Part shown: positions 53,716-64,000 of the stretch, one piece after another
How positions within the stretch are numbered: position 1 is the stretch's first letter
Layout of the letters: each line of letters opens with the position of its first letter
From: Ridgeia piscesae
Lineage: Eukaryota > Annelida > Polychaeta > Sabellida > Siboglinidae
Assembly (NCBI GenBank): GCA_025642075.2
Contig: JAODUO010001099.1
Coordinates: 42,501-106,500, forward strand
DNA length: 64,000 nucleotides
Direction of reading: 5' to 3'
Notes under the pieces: model-generated
Told to the model about the DNA's origin: nothing
What the model saw: only the letters and a program-made list of their open reading frames with translations
The model's database searches: none
Translations under genes and position numbers: made by a program

Positions 53716-56150
53716 TATTATACACATTATATAACACACATGGACTGGTTTCCATATATGTAAGTTGACACACACGTGACTACCACAATGTGTTATGGAC
53801 TGTAAAAAGGCTTGGATCCATCCATACTCACATCATTACAAAACACATTTCACCAGCGGATAAGCAGTTTTAATGCAATCGAATATATGTATGTTTTACA
53901 GTCAGCTCAGTAACTTCATGTTTTGTATTATGCTTGCAAGATTATTTCCATTTTAAATATTAGCTAACTGGTAATCTGTGAATTCTAAAAGCACAATGCA
54001 GAGCAAAAGCATAATGCAGAACATTTGTTTGTCAATTTTAGACCAGACTGTAAACGAGTGGGGTGAATGTGTCTTTGCCCTTGGGTTTATGTCCCCACGG
54101 GCTGCTGTGTGTCGAGGAATTAAGGGTAATCAAACCAACATGTCCCATGAAACCTAACTCATCACAGTTAGTGTTTTTACTCACTTCTTTTGAAGCCAAC
54201 ATACTTTTAACACTAATAGTGTCAAACTAGATCTGGCTTTCAGAACCAGAATTAAAACCATCTGTTCATTTACGTGAAGTGATCCCACTGCCTATGGACC
54301 TGGGTATATGTGGTTAATTTCTTGGGTCTAAAAACATATATGACAGTGGCCCAGATCCTGTCCATTTGGACTTGTAATTAGGAGACGTGTACTGGGTTTA
54401 AAATCCAGACTTGTGACCCTTAAGTATAATTATTGTTTTGTATAAAATACGACTTGCTAACTAAACTAGGCATAAACGTCAAGGTAAGGCCATAATTCAT
54501 CAAGACATTATGTTCCCTGCTCAAACGGCTGATCTTATTCTAACCATCTCAAATATCACATTACATACATATTCGCGACCACATGATCCACCTTGAGGTT
54601 AAAATTAGAACTTGTTCTTGTGAAGATGACAAGGACATTATTAATTAGGCATTGTTCACGTCCTGTGACTAACATTACTGGCCACAATGAGCACAGCTGA
54701 TGCTGATGCAGGATCCAATTCAACTAGATATTGGGTTACACATTTTCAATGCATATAAATTATCACTGCCGATAAAGGTGAATTAAATATGGCCAATACA
54801 TTATATATAAATATATGTGCATTCAGACGTCGCAACTACCATGTAGGGCACAATAATAGTGCACAATATCACAGCAGCTCTCATAAATAAAGACACAAAC
54901 ATGTGGACACACACTGTTAACTGTATAACACTTGTACATAAGAATGCTTAAACATGTGTGTACAGGTGGCACTTGGTTTTATAGGCCAAGGAGCAATTTG
55001 GTTGAGTACCAAACATGTTCTTTTAATTATTAATGTTAATACTAGCACATGTCTAAAGGCTGTATTCAATTGTTCCTCGTCACTAAAATGATAAATTCAC
55101 AAGAAATTTGTCTGATGTTTTTTTTCTGAAACAATCTGAGGTTAGATTTAGACTGTTCATACTTTACAGAACATATCTGGACGCGAAAGAATTTTATTCA
55201 CAATGGGTTACACCAACTGCGAAAGTTCACAGCCCTAAAAATTGTACATGAGTAATTGAGTACCATGACAGGTTCTCACTGGGGTGGAGGGTACGTGAGT
55301 CTCAGGGTTGACTCTGAACCTCTGAGTTCCTTCTGGTTACAAGGCATGCACCAAACCAATCAGGCCACCGTGCCAGTTTTTCATTGAACCCAGATACTGA
55401 TACATTGTACAAACACATGTACACATGGTACAAACATGTGTACACAATTGAGACTGTATAATTATAGAATGATGGCTTGGCAATGCTTTGAATGTGCCAC
55501 GTAGTAGTACTAAGAAAAAGTTGAAGTCATAAAACTGTGTCCACCAGGCAGGACCATTTATGAATGTTAATGTGATCACACATCGTTTTCACATAACAAA
55601 TGACAACATAAATTACAAATAAGAAATGTTATACAGATGCTTTAAAAAAGGAGGAACATATATGACTAGAGGGCAGAACAATTGGTGATTAAATTGTTGA
55701 TTAATCATTGTAGACATTGGCTGATGGTTACATAAGAAATTGAATGGGCAACCTTGAGGGAGTTGTTGGTATGGAAACTGTTGTCATGGTGACGACTTCT
55801 GTTTTCTTCTATTGTGATTACATCAGACAAGATCGAGTTATGAAGGAGACCATTGTGTTCTGACTGCGTTGTAACTTTAGCCTGGCTCTGTACTCATCAC
55901 ACAGACATCTCCTAAAGGGTCATCTCAACATGTAGAAATTTAATTCATTACACAAGCAAACTTACTTTCACTGGAATATTGTATGTCTGTTGTATCTCTA
56001 CGGACATTTTTGTTTCTTTTCGCAGTCATAAATGGTGCTGTAATTCAAAATATATTGAGGGTGTTGGAGGGCGACTTACATTGCATAGTCTTGTTTATGT
56101 ATGTTTGTTCATGCAAATTTTGAGATGGTATCTTAACTGTTGACTGTTTT
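53716..56150. other. No gene seen
   Basis: AT-rich unannotated DNA without recognisable structure. Confidence 0.4.
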
Positions 56151-56156
56151 GGAGAT

Positions 56157-56278
56157 GACTGACTGACTGACTGACTGACTGACTGACTGACTGACTGACT
56201 GACTGACTGACTGACTGACTGATTGATTGATTGATTGGTTGGTTGATTTATTTATTTATTGACTGTTTGACTGACTGA
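56157..56278. repeat. (GACT)n tetranucleotide array grading into GATT/GGTT/TATT variants
   Basis: About 16 perfect GACT units, then GATT, GGTT and TTTA variants, then GACT again. Confidence 0.97.
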
Positions 56279-57017
56279 CTATGCAAGGGTAACTAAAACC
56301 ATCTGCCAGAACAAGGGTTACAATAAACCTTAATAAAAAATCCTGTTTTAAAATTGTAAGTGAAAATTCCTTGCACTATGATTTAGTACATACCAGAAAC
56401 ACACAGTAATACCCAGCATCTGGATTTCAGGAAGCTCTGTATTCTATTTGCATAATAACAGTAAACATGTACGTGTACAGTTCAGAACTGAGAATGCAAG
56501 TGCTGAAATATTTAAATCTACTGGACATGACCTAAATCTTGAGGTGTTATATTTATTACGGGTCTGGAGATGAATGTGGTCACTCACACTCGGTTTAGTG
56601 CAGCCAACCGGTCAAGTTGCTTCAGCACTGACATTAGAGAAACACAAAACTGTCACACATTTTATGTTTCCGTGAATACATCTAACCAAGTTACTTATTT
56701 GCACTGAAGAGTTCACAAGCCCCATTTGCACTCTAAAATAAATTTTGGTCTTTAACAGTGGTCTTGAATACCTGACAACTGTCAACACCATCACAGGACA
56801 ACGGACCATTGTCACAGGTGTGTCATGGAAATAGTGTCCTCAATAATATGGCAATGGATATCTTTTTTTAACTAATTGAATTTAACAACAGATTTTGTTT
56901 AATGATAAATTTTCCTTAGGAGTATTTAATCTTAGGGAAATGGTCCCCTGGTGTCTGGGAGATCCACATTTACAAATCTGGAAGACTCCCAAGAAAATCC
57001 ACGAGGACCTGCAGATA

Positions 57018-57029
57018 TACACACACACA

Positions 57030-57109
<80 letters not shown>

Positions 57110-57111
57110 CA
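57018..57111. repeat. (ACGC)n microsatellite flanked by (AC)n
   Basis: About 17 ACGC units with AC runs on both sides. It is of the same alternating purine-pyrimidine class as the tract at 4639-4936. Confidence 0.97.
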
Positions 57112-57845
57112 CTGTATGTGCTAAAACAATTCTTAAGAGCTACTGCATATGTTTTATCACACGTCATAATCCAACTCACAAAGCTTTATATAAGAGACTT
57201 CAGTTTGTGGTCATTATTTAACTATTTGTGAGAGCCAACAAGAAGAGCCACTTGAAGACATCTCCATATTTACTCTCTCTCCAAATCTCCACAGATTTAG
57301 ACTGACACGGACAAATGTTTGTCAACTCAGAATGTGTACATAAAAGTAGGTCATACGATGACACGATGTAGGTAAGATTGCCCTTGACCCAATATATTTT
57401 ATGACTCTGGCTCACAGCAGCGCTGATACATGTTTATGGCAATTCAACTTTGTACGATGACTATTAGATGTAAAAATACCGGCAGAGTTGTTAGCACGGA
57501 GAGTGTAGTTATGATAAGCAAAACAGACACTAGTGCCACCTGTGGTAACTGTATGTACTATCTGCCTCAGGGGGTAATAACATTTCCTTCAGGGGCACGT
57601 TCTCACAGGTCAGGGCTCTCATGCAGTACAACTGTATATGTGCATTTAATTATTCATGAGTACTCATTATTGAAACGACAGAAGACTATGCATGCATATC
57701 TAACAGCATACAACAGATCTTGAACATGAATAACTCTGGAAACAATGCAAATTAAACCATTACAAGTTACAGCCAGGATCCACACAAAAGAACTGGAATT
57801 TTAAGAAGCTTTCAGCAGTCAATGCACAATGGCAGCAGGAAGTGT

Positions 57846-57922
57846 ACAGGTGTCAATGTACAGGTGTCACTGTACAGGTGTCACTGTACAGATGACACTG
57901 TACAGATGTCACTGTACATACA
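57846..57922. repeat. 16-bp tandem repeat, about 5 copies
   Basis: The unit is GTACAGGTGTCACTGT, with GATG variants. Confidence 0.9.
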
Positions 57923-60900
57923 GACAATAGACTGTCAAACAAAGAGCTTTATTGGGACATAAGCAAGCTCTTAAATTGTATTCACGTAACCGAGACGTCT
58001 GCTACAACTACCAGTTGATCACCGGCGTACACATGTTCTCACAAGGATGAGCCAATGTCAAGATTTGTCTTGTGAACTCCAAGTAGAAGTCATTGCAAAA
58101 ATAACAAAAGAAAAACAAAGAAAAGCATACACCAATCTGTGAGAACATTGTCCTTGAAGTGGCTGATTTTCTGTCCCTAATATAGTACTTGTCCCATGTA
58201 TGTGCAAACAGTGTCTCGTTCAGGCTGAACCATGATTATAATGTGACTGCTAAAGATACTTCTAAAGACAATGCACAGTTTGAAAACAATGGATATTTGC
58301 AACATGTGCTCCATATCAAAACCATACATGCACCAAAGGATATATTGCTCAATTGTCAAGGTAGTAAATGTAATATGATTGGCAGTAAACCTTCAATATA
58401 GTTGCTAAAGGATAAATGTTATATTAAATGACTAATATATAAACAACCCACAGGTCATTTATAATTTAATAATAATGTAGTTTCTAAAGAATAGACTAGT
58501 TGAACAAGTTTAATCTGATTGATCGGTAACTGAACTTATATTATGGCCCTGTGCCATACCATTTGGTCTGGCACTGAAGTCACACCAGCCTACTGATAAC
58601 TAATACTGTTGTCTCAAACGATGACCCCAATGGCTCAATCCAGTACCATACATCAGTGCTCAGGATTACTTAAGTCATCATTTGACAGTGTCAAAGCCAA
58701 TCGATCCAGCTATTGTGTTTTGAAACAGATCATTTCAGCTGGTTGTAAGCCAGTTCCTAGAAAGAGCTGTGTTTTGGCTAGTTATAAACCAGTTGCTACT
58801 AGTAGCGTGAATTGTATTCTGGAGAATATGCCAAGTAGCGTACTCACTCAGAGAATTTAATGCGTAATAAGTTATTTGTGGATTCACTTTTACATAATTG
58901 TGGGTGTCAATGTATGCCTGAGTATGAAGATCACACAATAAACATTGTCATGTGGTTCCTGTCCTGAGACGATGCCTTACCTACCAGGTATACTGTTGTT
59001 GGAAAGTATTCCGGTTTTAATCTTTCCCAAGACAAAATGAACTCAACATGATTACATTTTACATGTACGTGTCATTCTTGAATTGGTGATTTACACTGTC
59101 TAGAACTGATGGGAGCTTTCACAGACAGTAGGAACTATGACAGACAACACGATCTGGGTAGCATTTTATACAGTACTGCACATTTAAAGACAGCAACTGG
59201 GTAAATTATATACTTGCCTGCACAGTATCTACCCGACTGTTGGAGTACGATTACTGAGCATGTCTTTCTCTAGCGGCCCAGCTGTGGCAGTCTATATTAC
59301 ACCACTACCAGTTACCACTGTCAGGAGATGAGACTATGATTACAAACTGAGTTGGGGTCTGAGGGAGAGTGCAACAAAGCCATACATACATTGAGTATCT
59401 GTCCTGGACTCCAACCACCGTTTGCTGAGGCAGGGACGCCGACATTGGGAAGTCTTGTCCGTCAAACGTCTGATCTACTTCCACATAATCCATCGCATCT
59501 GCCGGTCAACACACAGGTCCTCTGCTAACACCCGGTGGTCACTCAGTAGTGGACACCTGCACTCGGCCATCCAGTTGGCAAGAAGCCTTTGTGAAGTAAC
59601 AGAACCAGCTGGCTTGGATTGAGTCTACTGGGCAGTCAGCTAACAGTGTGTGTTCTTTCTCTATGAGGACAAGTCCACCAGCTGTCAGTGCTTCCGATAA
59701 CGCACACTGGCTCCGCTTTTGTTGGCTGCTCCAGGAATCATTTATCGGTGCAGTGATGTGGTCAACTGTCCGTGGCCATGTGGCTGCATTTATGCGTTCA
59801 AGTCCAGCTATTGTTCTTCACTCAGCCTCCTGGATCATCACAAGACCATGGCAACAATGCAACATGATGCAGCAGCTATTGTGTCTCGGTGATGGCCAAC
59901 CTGCTCAGTGGGATGCCTCGGGAATTGTAGACAGATAAATGGGTATATGGGAGGTGGTGTCATTAGAGTATCAAATTGCAGATGCACAAAGAAAAGCGAA
60001 CGTGTGCCTTACACAATGTCACACCACGCAACAACGTGATAGGGCCTGTTGACAGATTATGGCCTGTGTCTGTGACATACATGGGTTATCAGTGTCAAGC
60101 ACAACAGTTTTGGTGTAGTGGTGGTGTCACTATACTGTACCCGGCATATGTCACTGAGACAATTTAGTGTGATGTCATCAATACCGGCGTGTCGTCAATG
60201 CTGTAACGCTATCATCTGCCTGAGTCAGCCACTGTCCACCTACACAGTGTACACACACGGCTTGTGTTTAGTACACAGTACTGAGTACATCCACCCTGAG
60301 TACCTAGTCTTCACAGGTCCACAGGTTGAACCATTCATAAAGCTCCCTGCTGTTGTTGACAAACAAACCAGCTCACAGAACACACAGATAAAGGCAGTCA
60401 GGCATAACAGTTACTCAATGACACGCTTGGTCGCTTCATTGGTCATGAATCCTGCTCAGCAAGTGACACCCACCCAGGTCCACACAGATGCCTGGGAAGC
60501 TTCTGTCTCCATCTTGTTTCGACCGAGTCCACTTTACACGAGGGGTGAGGGCATGTCTTGGATGTCTACATTTATCATAACCTGGACATTTCCTCTCAAT
60601 AGCAACACCCACATACACCCACTAAATGACTCATATAACACAAAACTGTATAACAATGATTGCAATAAACTTAATGCCCAGCTAGCAGTCAACTAGCTGT
60701 GAAAATTCACAATTTATTACCCCTCTGTCTGGAAATGGTCCCAGGTTCAGCGACCTTTGTTAACTGCAATGCATGCTGGTATGGCTGAATCACTCATAGA
60801 CAGAGCTCTAGGGAAACATAACAGGCAATCACAATGCCTTCCTGTATTAATGGGAGTAAACATACAACTTATAGTAGGGATTTTGCTGGGAATCAAAGGG

Positions 60901-61505
60901 ATATTCACTGTTCCTAGTTCCCACAGATAAGCTTTATTTACCTACACCTTCTAGGGACAGTGTCAACATTTACCATACATGCAGCTAGTGCATATTTTTA
61001 TCTGAAACTGTTACAAACATCCTGTCAAGCCATAGGTGGTATGTGACTCTTGTCTTTTCTTCATAGCAAGTTCACTGGACTAGTTGAACATTACTTTTTT
61101 GTCCTGTGATGTGTATTGAACTATCTAAACTGCAAGGAGTATTTCAAGGATAAATTGCATATCAATGCCCTTCCAATGCAACCAGCAAACATACGTATGC
61201 AGTAATGTTTCCCCATATTATGTCTTAAATCCAATTTCAATATAGATCTGTACACAGATACTTTGAAACACACAATACAGTGGAATTATAGAGCATGGTA
61301 TCAGTGTAAATATAACACTGCAATGTTGTTATGTGAATTTATGCACACATTTTGTCAGAAAAACCTTCATTATTTTACACTGCCAGAGGCAAGAGTTTCA
61401 AATACCATACAGGTTGTAACTTTTTCTACTTCTACACACAAAGCTATTAAATTACCATCCCTAAATAAATGACCCCAGTTTTCAAACTACTACAAGCACT
61501 GTAGA
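57923..61505. other. No gene identified; locally less AT-rich at 59.2-60.7 kb
   Basis: A plus-strand open frame of 192 codons (60118-60696) and a minus-strand 62-codon frame (59305-59493) lie in a less AT-rich patch. The latter contains DYVEVDQTFDGQDFP between a CAG|ATG acceptor-like site and an AAT|GTATGT donor-like site. Neither shows a known domain. Confidence 0.35.
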
Positions 61506-61506
61506 T

Positions 61507-61724
61507 ATATTTGAAGCACAGTGGCTAAGTGGTTAGAGCATCTGACCCTCAAACAAGAGAACCCGGGTTCAAATCATGTGCTGCCATATTGAGCCGTGGC
61601 AAGTCTTTCCATTCAACATTGCTCCAGTTCACTCACAGTCTCAGCTGTGTTAGTACCTGGTTACATACAGTGGTGGATGGAAGATGGAAGCAGTCTTTAT
61701 CCATCGCGACCGACAGCATGATAA

Positions 61725-61735
<11 letters not shown>
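61507..61735 (+). mobile_element. SINE family B copy with tRNA-like head
   Basis: The head GTGGCTAAGTGGTTAGAGCA (A-box-like) and GGTTCAAATC (B-box-like) is followed by the family body CATTGCTCCAGTTCACTC, ending in a (GAT)n tail at 61719-61755. Confidence 0.75.

Positions 61736-61755
<20 letters not shown>
61719..61755. repeat. (GAT)n microsatellite, SINE tail
   Basis: About ten GAT units at the 3-prime end of the family B SINE. Confidence 0.9.
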
Positions 61756-62085
61756 TGATAATGGATGATAATGGATGTCAAGACCAGGTCTGCCAGGAAA
61801 GGTGTATTCAAGTGCTTCAAGCATCCTAAGGACTGTATATTGTACTACATGCATAAATTACTTTTTATTATTCTTCCTCCAAAGGACACCCAAATTAAAG
61901 ATGTGCCTAGGTATGTCAACAGAGGGTACCCTAGTTGGGACACACCCGGCCCAAAAGTTATAAAAAAACTGACTCAATTGTCCAAAAAAAAAAAACAATT
62001 GAGAGAAAACAGGAAACAGAACAAAGAAATAGAAAAACAAATATTGGATTGATTATATCATGTGGCACAAAAACCAGCATGATCA

Positions 62086-62343
62086 GTACAGTACAGTACA
62101 GTACAGTACAGTACAGTACAGTACAGTACAGTACAGTACAGTACAGTACAGTACAGTACAGTACAGTACAGTACATAGCAGTACAGCACAGTACAATTAG
62201 TCAGTCCCCAGTTGTACAGTACAGTACAGTACAGTACAGTACAGTACAGTACAGTACAGTACAGTACAGTACAGTACAGTACAGTACAGTACAGTACAGT
62301 ACAGTACAGTACAGTACAGTACAGTACAGTACAGTACAGTACA
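62086..62343. repeat. (GTACA)n pentanucleotide array, two blocks
   Basis: Blocks at 62086-62175 and 62215-62343 are separated by about 40 bp of broken repeat. Every unit contains the palindrome GTAC. The Tyr-Ser-Thr-Val-Gln frames over it are artefacts. Confidence 0.97.
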
Positions 62344-63640
62344 GACACATACATCACACCGTGACAGTTGTACTGAATACAACATTTTGTAAAACAATGC
62401 ACTGGCATAAACAAAGTAATTTGTCAAAAATGAAACATAACTTATGACAAAAGGTAGGTAACCTTCTAGGATATCTGATTTCTTTTTGCCAAAAAATCCA
62501 AAAAGATTTTCAGTGAGCAAGCTAACTAATCAGTTACGACAATTACATCAATACTTAAACCTTTGACATTCGATGAGAACATGTAAATGCTACATAAACT
62601 ATGTTAGATATGTACCAAAACTAAAATCCATAATTATAACCAGGGGTATGCATACATGTACACACGTTGCCCCAAGAGGTAAAAAGCTAATAAATAAAAA
62701 GTACTTGGGCAGTTTAAACGAAAAAGGAATTTTAGCAAGAATAAATGAATAAATACATCAGGTGAAATGCACGACAAGTTATTCAATCAGGTTTCCAAGC
62801 GTAACATTTTGCACATGATGAGAGCTGGACCCAGTGAGACTTATAAGTTTCTTGTGTTCATTTTAAAGCATCCCTAGGAATGTGCAGATAAACATTAAGT
62901 GACTTTCGTAAACAGACTATAGTCAGCACAACACATGCACACACATACGCACAGACAGACATAGAGACAGGCGCTATGTTCAAGGGAACCAGATTTGTGG
63001 ATAAAACATGCCTGGGGTGGCCTGTAGCTCCCTTTGGGAAAACCACTGGGATGAAAGGGAAAAGTGAATCCCTGTCAGGATAATTCATTTTTTCCCCAAA
63101 GACAAACAATGACATGGTGATATCTTTATGGGATTTCTACAGCCCTGGATATGTTTATATGTTCCAGTCTCCTTTGGCACAGCCAATAAGTGAAACATGG
63201 CTCTATAGCCATTAGTGTCTACCTGGGTAGATTAGCTTAATTAGTCAGTGATAAGGGTCACATCTGCCAAACTGGGAAAATCAAAGGCAGGGATATTGAG
63301 TAGCATTTTAGAAGTGTATCAGCTGCAGTCTGTTATATCACCCCTCCCTGGGGTATTTGAGAGAGGGCAGGAGATTGGTGCAGTTAACTGATAGGACCCT
63401 TTAGAAATAAGTTATCTAGAAATCAATGTACCAGCTGGAGACTGAGTGAGACAAACAAAATGAGATCTCAATGTATAAGTTCCACAGAATTGCTTCTGTA
63501 TTCAGAACTGTACATGTCTTTTCATTCCGTGAGAGATATTTGTATGTGAAAATAGCATATATATAAAACGTATACAGGTTTATCCTAGAATTCCTAGAAG
63601 TGACAAACTTACTGACCAGTATTTTTAGCACTAACTGTGT
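62344..63640. other. No gene seen
   Basis: AT-rich, without recognisable coding or RNA features. Confidence 0.4.
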
Positions 63641-63649
63641 TCACGTTCA

Positions 63650-63775
63650 CATTGTCTGATCATTTGGTCGTTGTTATGACAGATCACTTATTTCTTCTGT
63701 GTAAAGTGCTTTGAGAAGTCATAATGGAATTGGATACTGTGATCGTGTGGTGTATAAAACATAAATATAATTTTT
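63650..63775 (+). mobile_element. Possible SINE/LINE 3-prime end
   Basis: GTAAAGTGCTTTGAGAAGTC followed by GGTGTATAAAACATAAATAT is the style of the conserved tail shared by many metazoan SINEs and LINEs. This is recognised by pattern only. Confidence 0.35.
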
Positions 63776-63838
63776 TACTTATACTTCATTAATTAATAAA
63801 AAATATAATGCCATTCTTATTCTGCGTAGACCCACTTA

Positions 63839-63840
<2 letters not shown>

Positions 63841-63886
<46 letters not shown>
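63841..63886. repeat. (TA)n microsatellite
   Basis: A pure TA alternation of about 45 bp. Confidence 0.97.
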
Positions 63887-63889
<3 letters not shown>

Positions 63890-64000
63890 AAAACAAAAGT
63901 CAAGTGCATACAATAATTATAATGAAATACAAAAGGTTGCTAAATAAAAACTGTGGTATTTTGGGTAAACAAATAAGTATTTTTACAACTTGATTACTCG

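Noticed and set aside
59560..59580. ATG-GCC-GAG on the minus strand as SPPL3 exon 1
   Set aside because: The codons after MAE read CRC rather than the conserved QTYSW, and no donor follows at the right phase.
60118..60696. 192-codon plus-strand open frame
   Set aside because: No domain recognised and several shorter overlapping frames. Could be real, but unsupported from sequence alone.

Overview
The window looks like nuclear DNA from an invertebrate animal. It is AT-rich, has a large intron-rich gene, tRNA-derived SINEs, a LINE 3-prime end, TIR transposons, a Ty3/gypsy-like element and very many micro- and minisatellites. The gypsy gag type and a single-exon-style SAMD9-like gene would fit a mollusc or another marine lophotrochozoan. 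That assignment is an inference, and no marker fixes the species.

Layout. Positions 1-3560 (minus) hold a decayed Ty3/gypsy-like retroelement that runs off the left edge. It has gag, retropepsin, a 13 x 45 bp in-frame coding repeat and a reverse transcriptase with a damaged active site. Positions 4639-8076 (plus) hold a CA/CG microsatellite fused to the C-terminal two thirds of a SAMD9/SAMD9L-like antiviral-type gene. This gene is broken by two in-frame TAA codons and about four frameshifts.

The main gene is SPPL3 (minus strand), a Golgi intramembrane aspartyl protease. I assembled twelve coding exons from 43467 down to 14661, with matching splice phases and the YD, GLGD and QPALL motifs. 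Only the first tiny exon (about 8 codons, MAEQTYSW in vertebrates) was not found. Its introns hold SINEs, a LINE end and a roughly 9.2 kb 36-bp minisatellite (25.8-35.0 kb). Inside that array is a T74/A85 run, and the neighbouring copies are so indel-rich that an assembly problem is likely.

The most unusual observation is that several SPPL3 exons are directly abutted by tandem arrays whose units copy the splice junction of that exon. A 38-bp array repeats the exon 2 donor, including the last 11 exon bases. A 72-bp array repeats the exon 3 acceptor plus about 37 exon bases. An 18-bp array repeats the exon 3 donor. A 26-bp array shares sequence with exon 12. A 50-bp array carries the branch-point-like sequence of the last exon. 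This amounts to dozens of decoy splice sites around the exons of one conserved gene.

Positions 43468-64000 are SPPL3 intron 1 or upstream DNA. They contain transposon copies, a G-rich minisatellite with strong G-quadruplex potential, (GACT)n, (ACGC)n and (GTACA)n arrays, and no gene I can identify.
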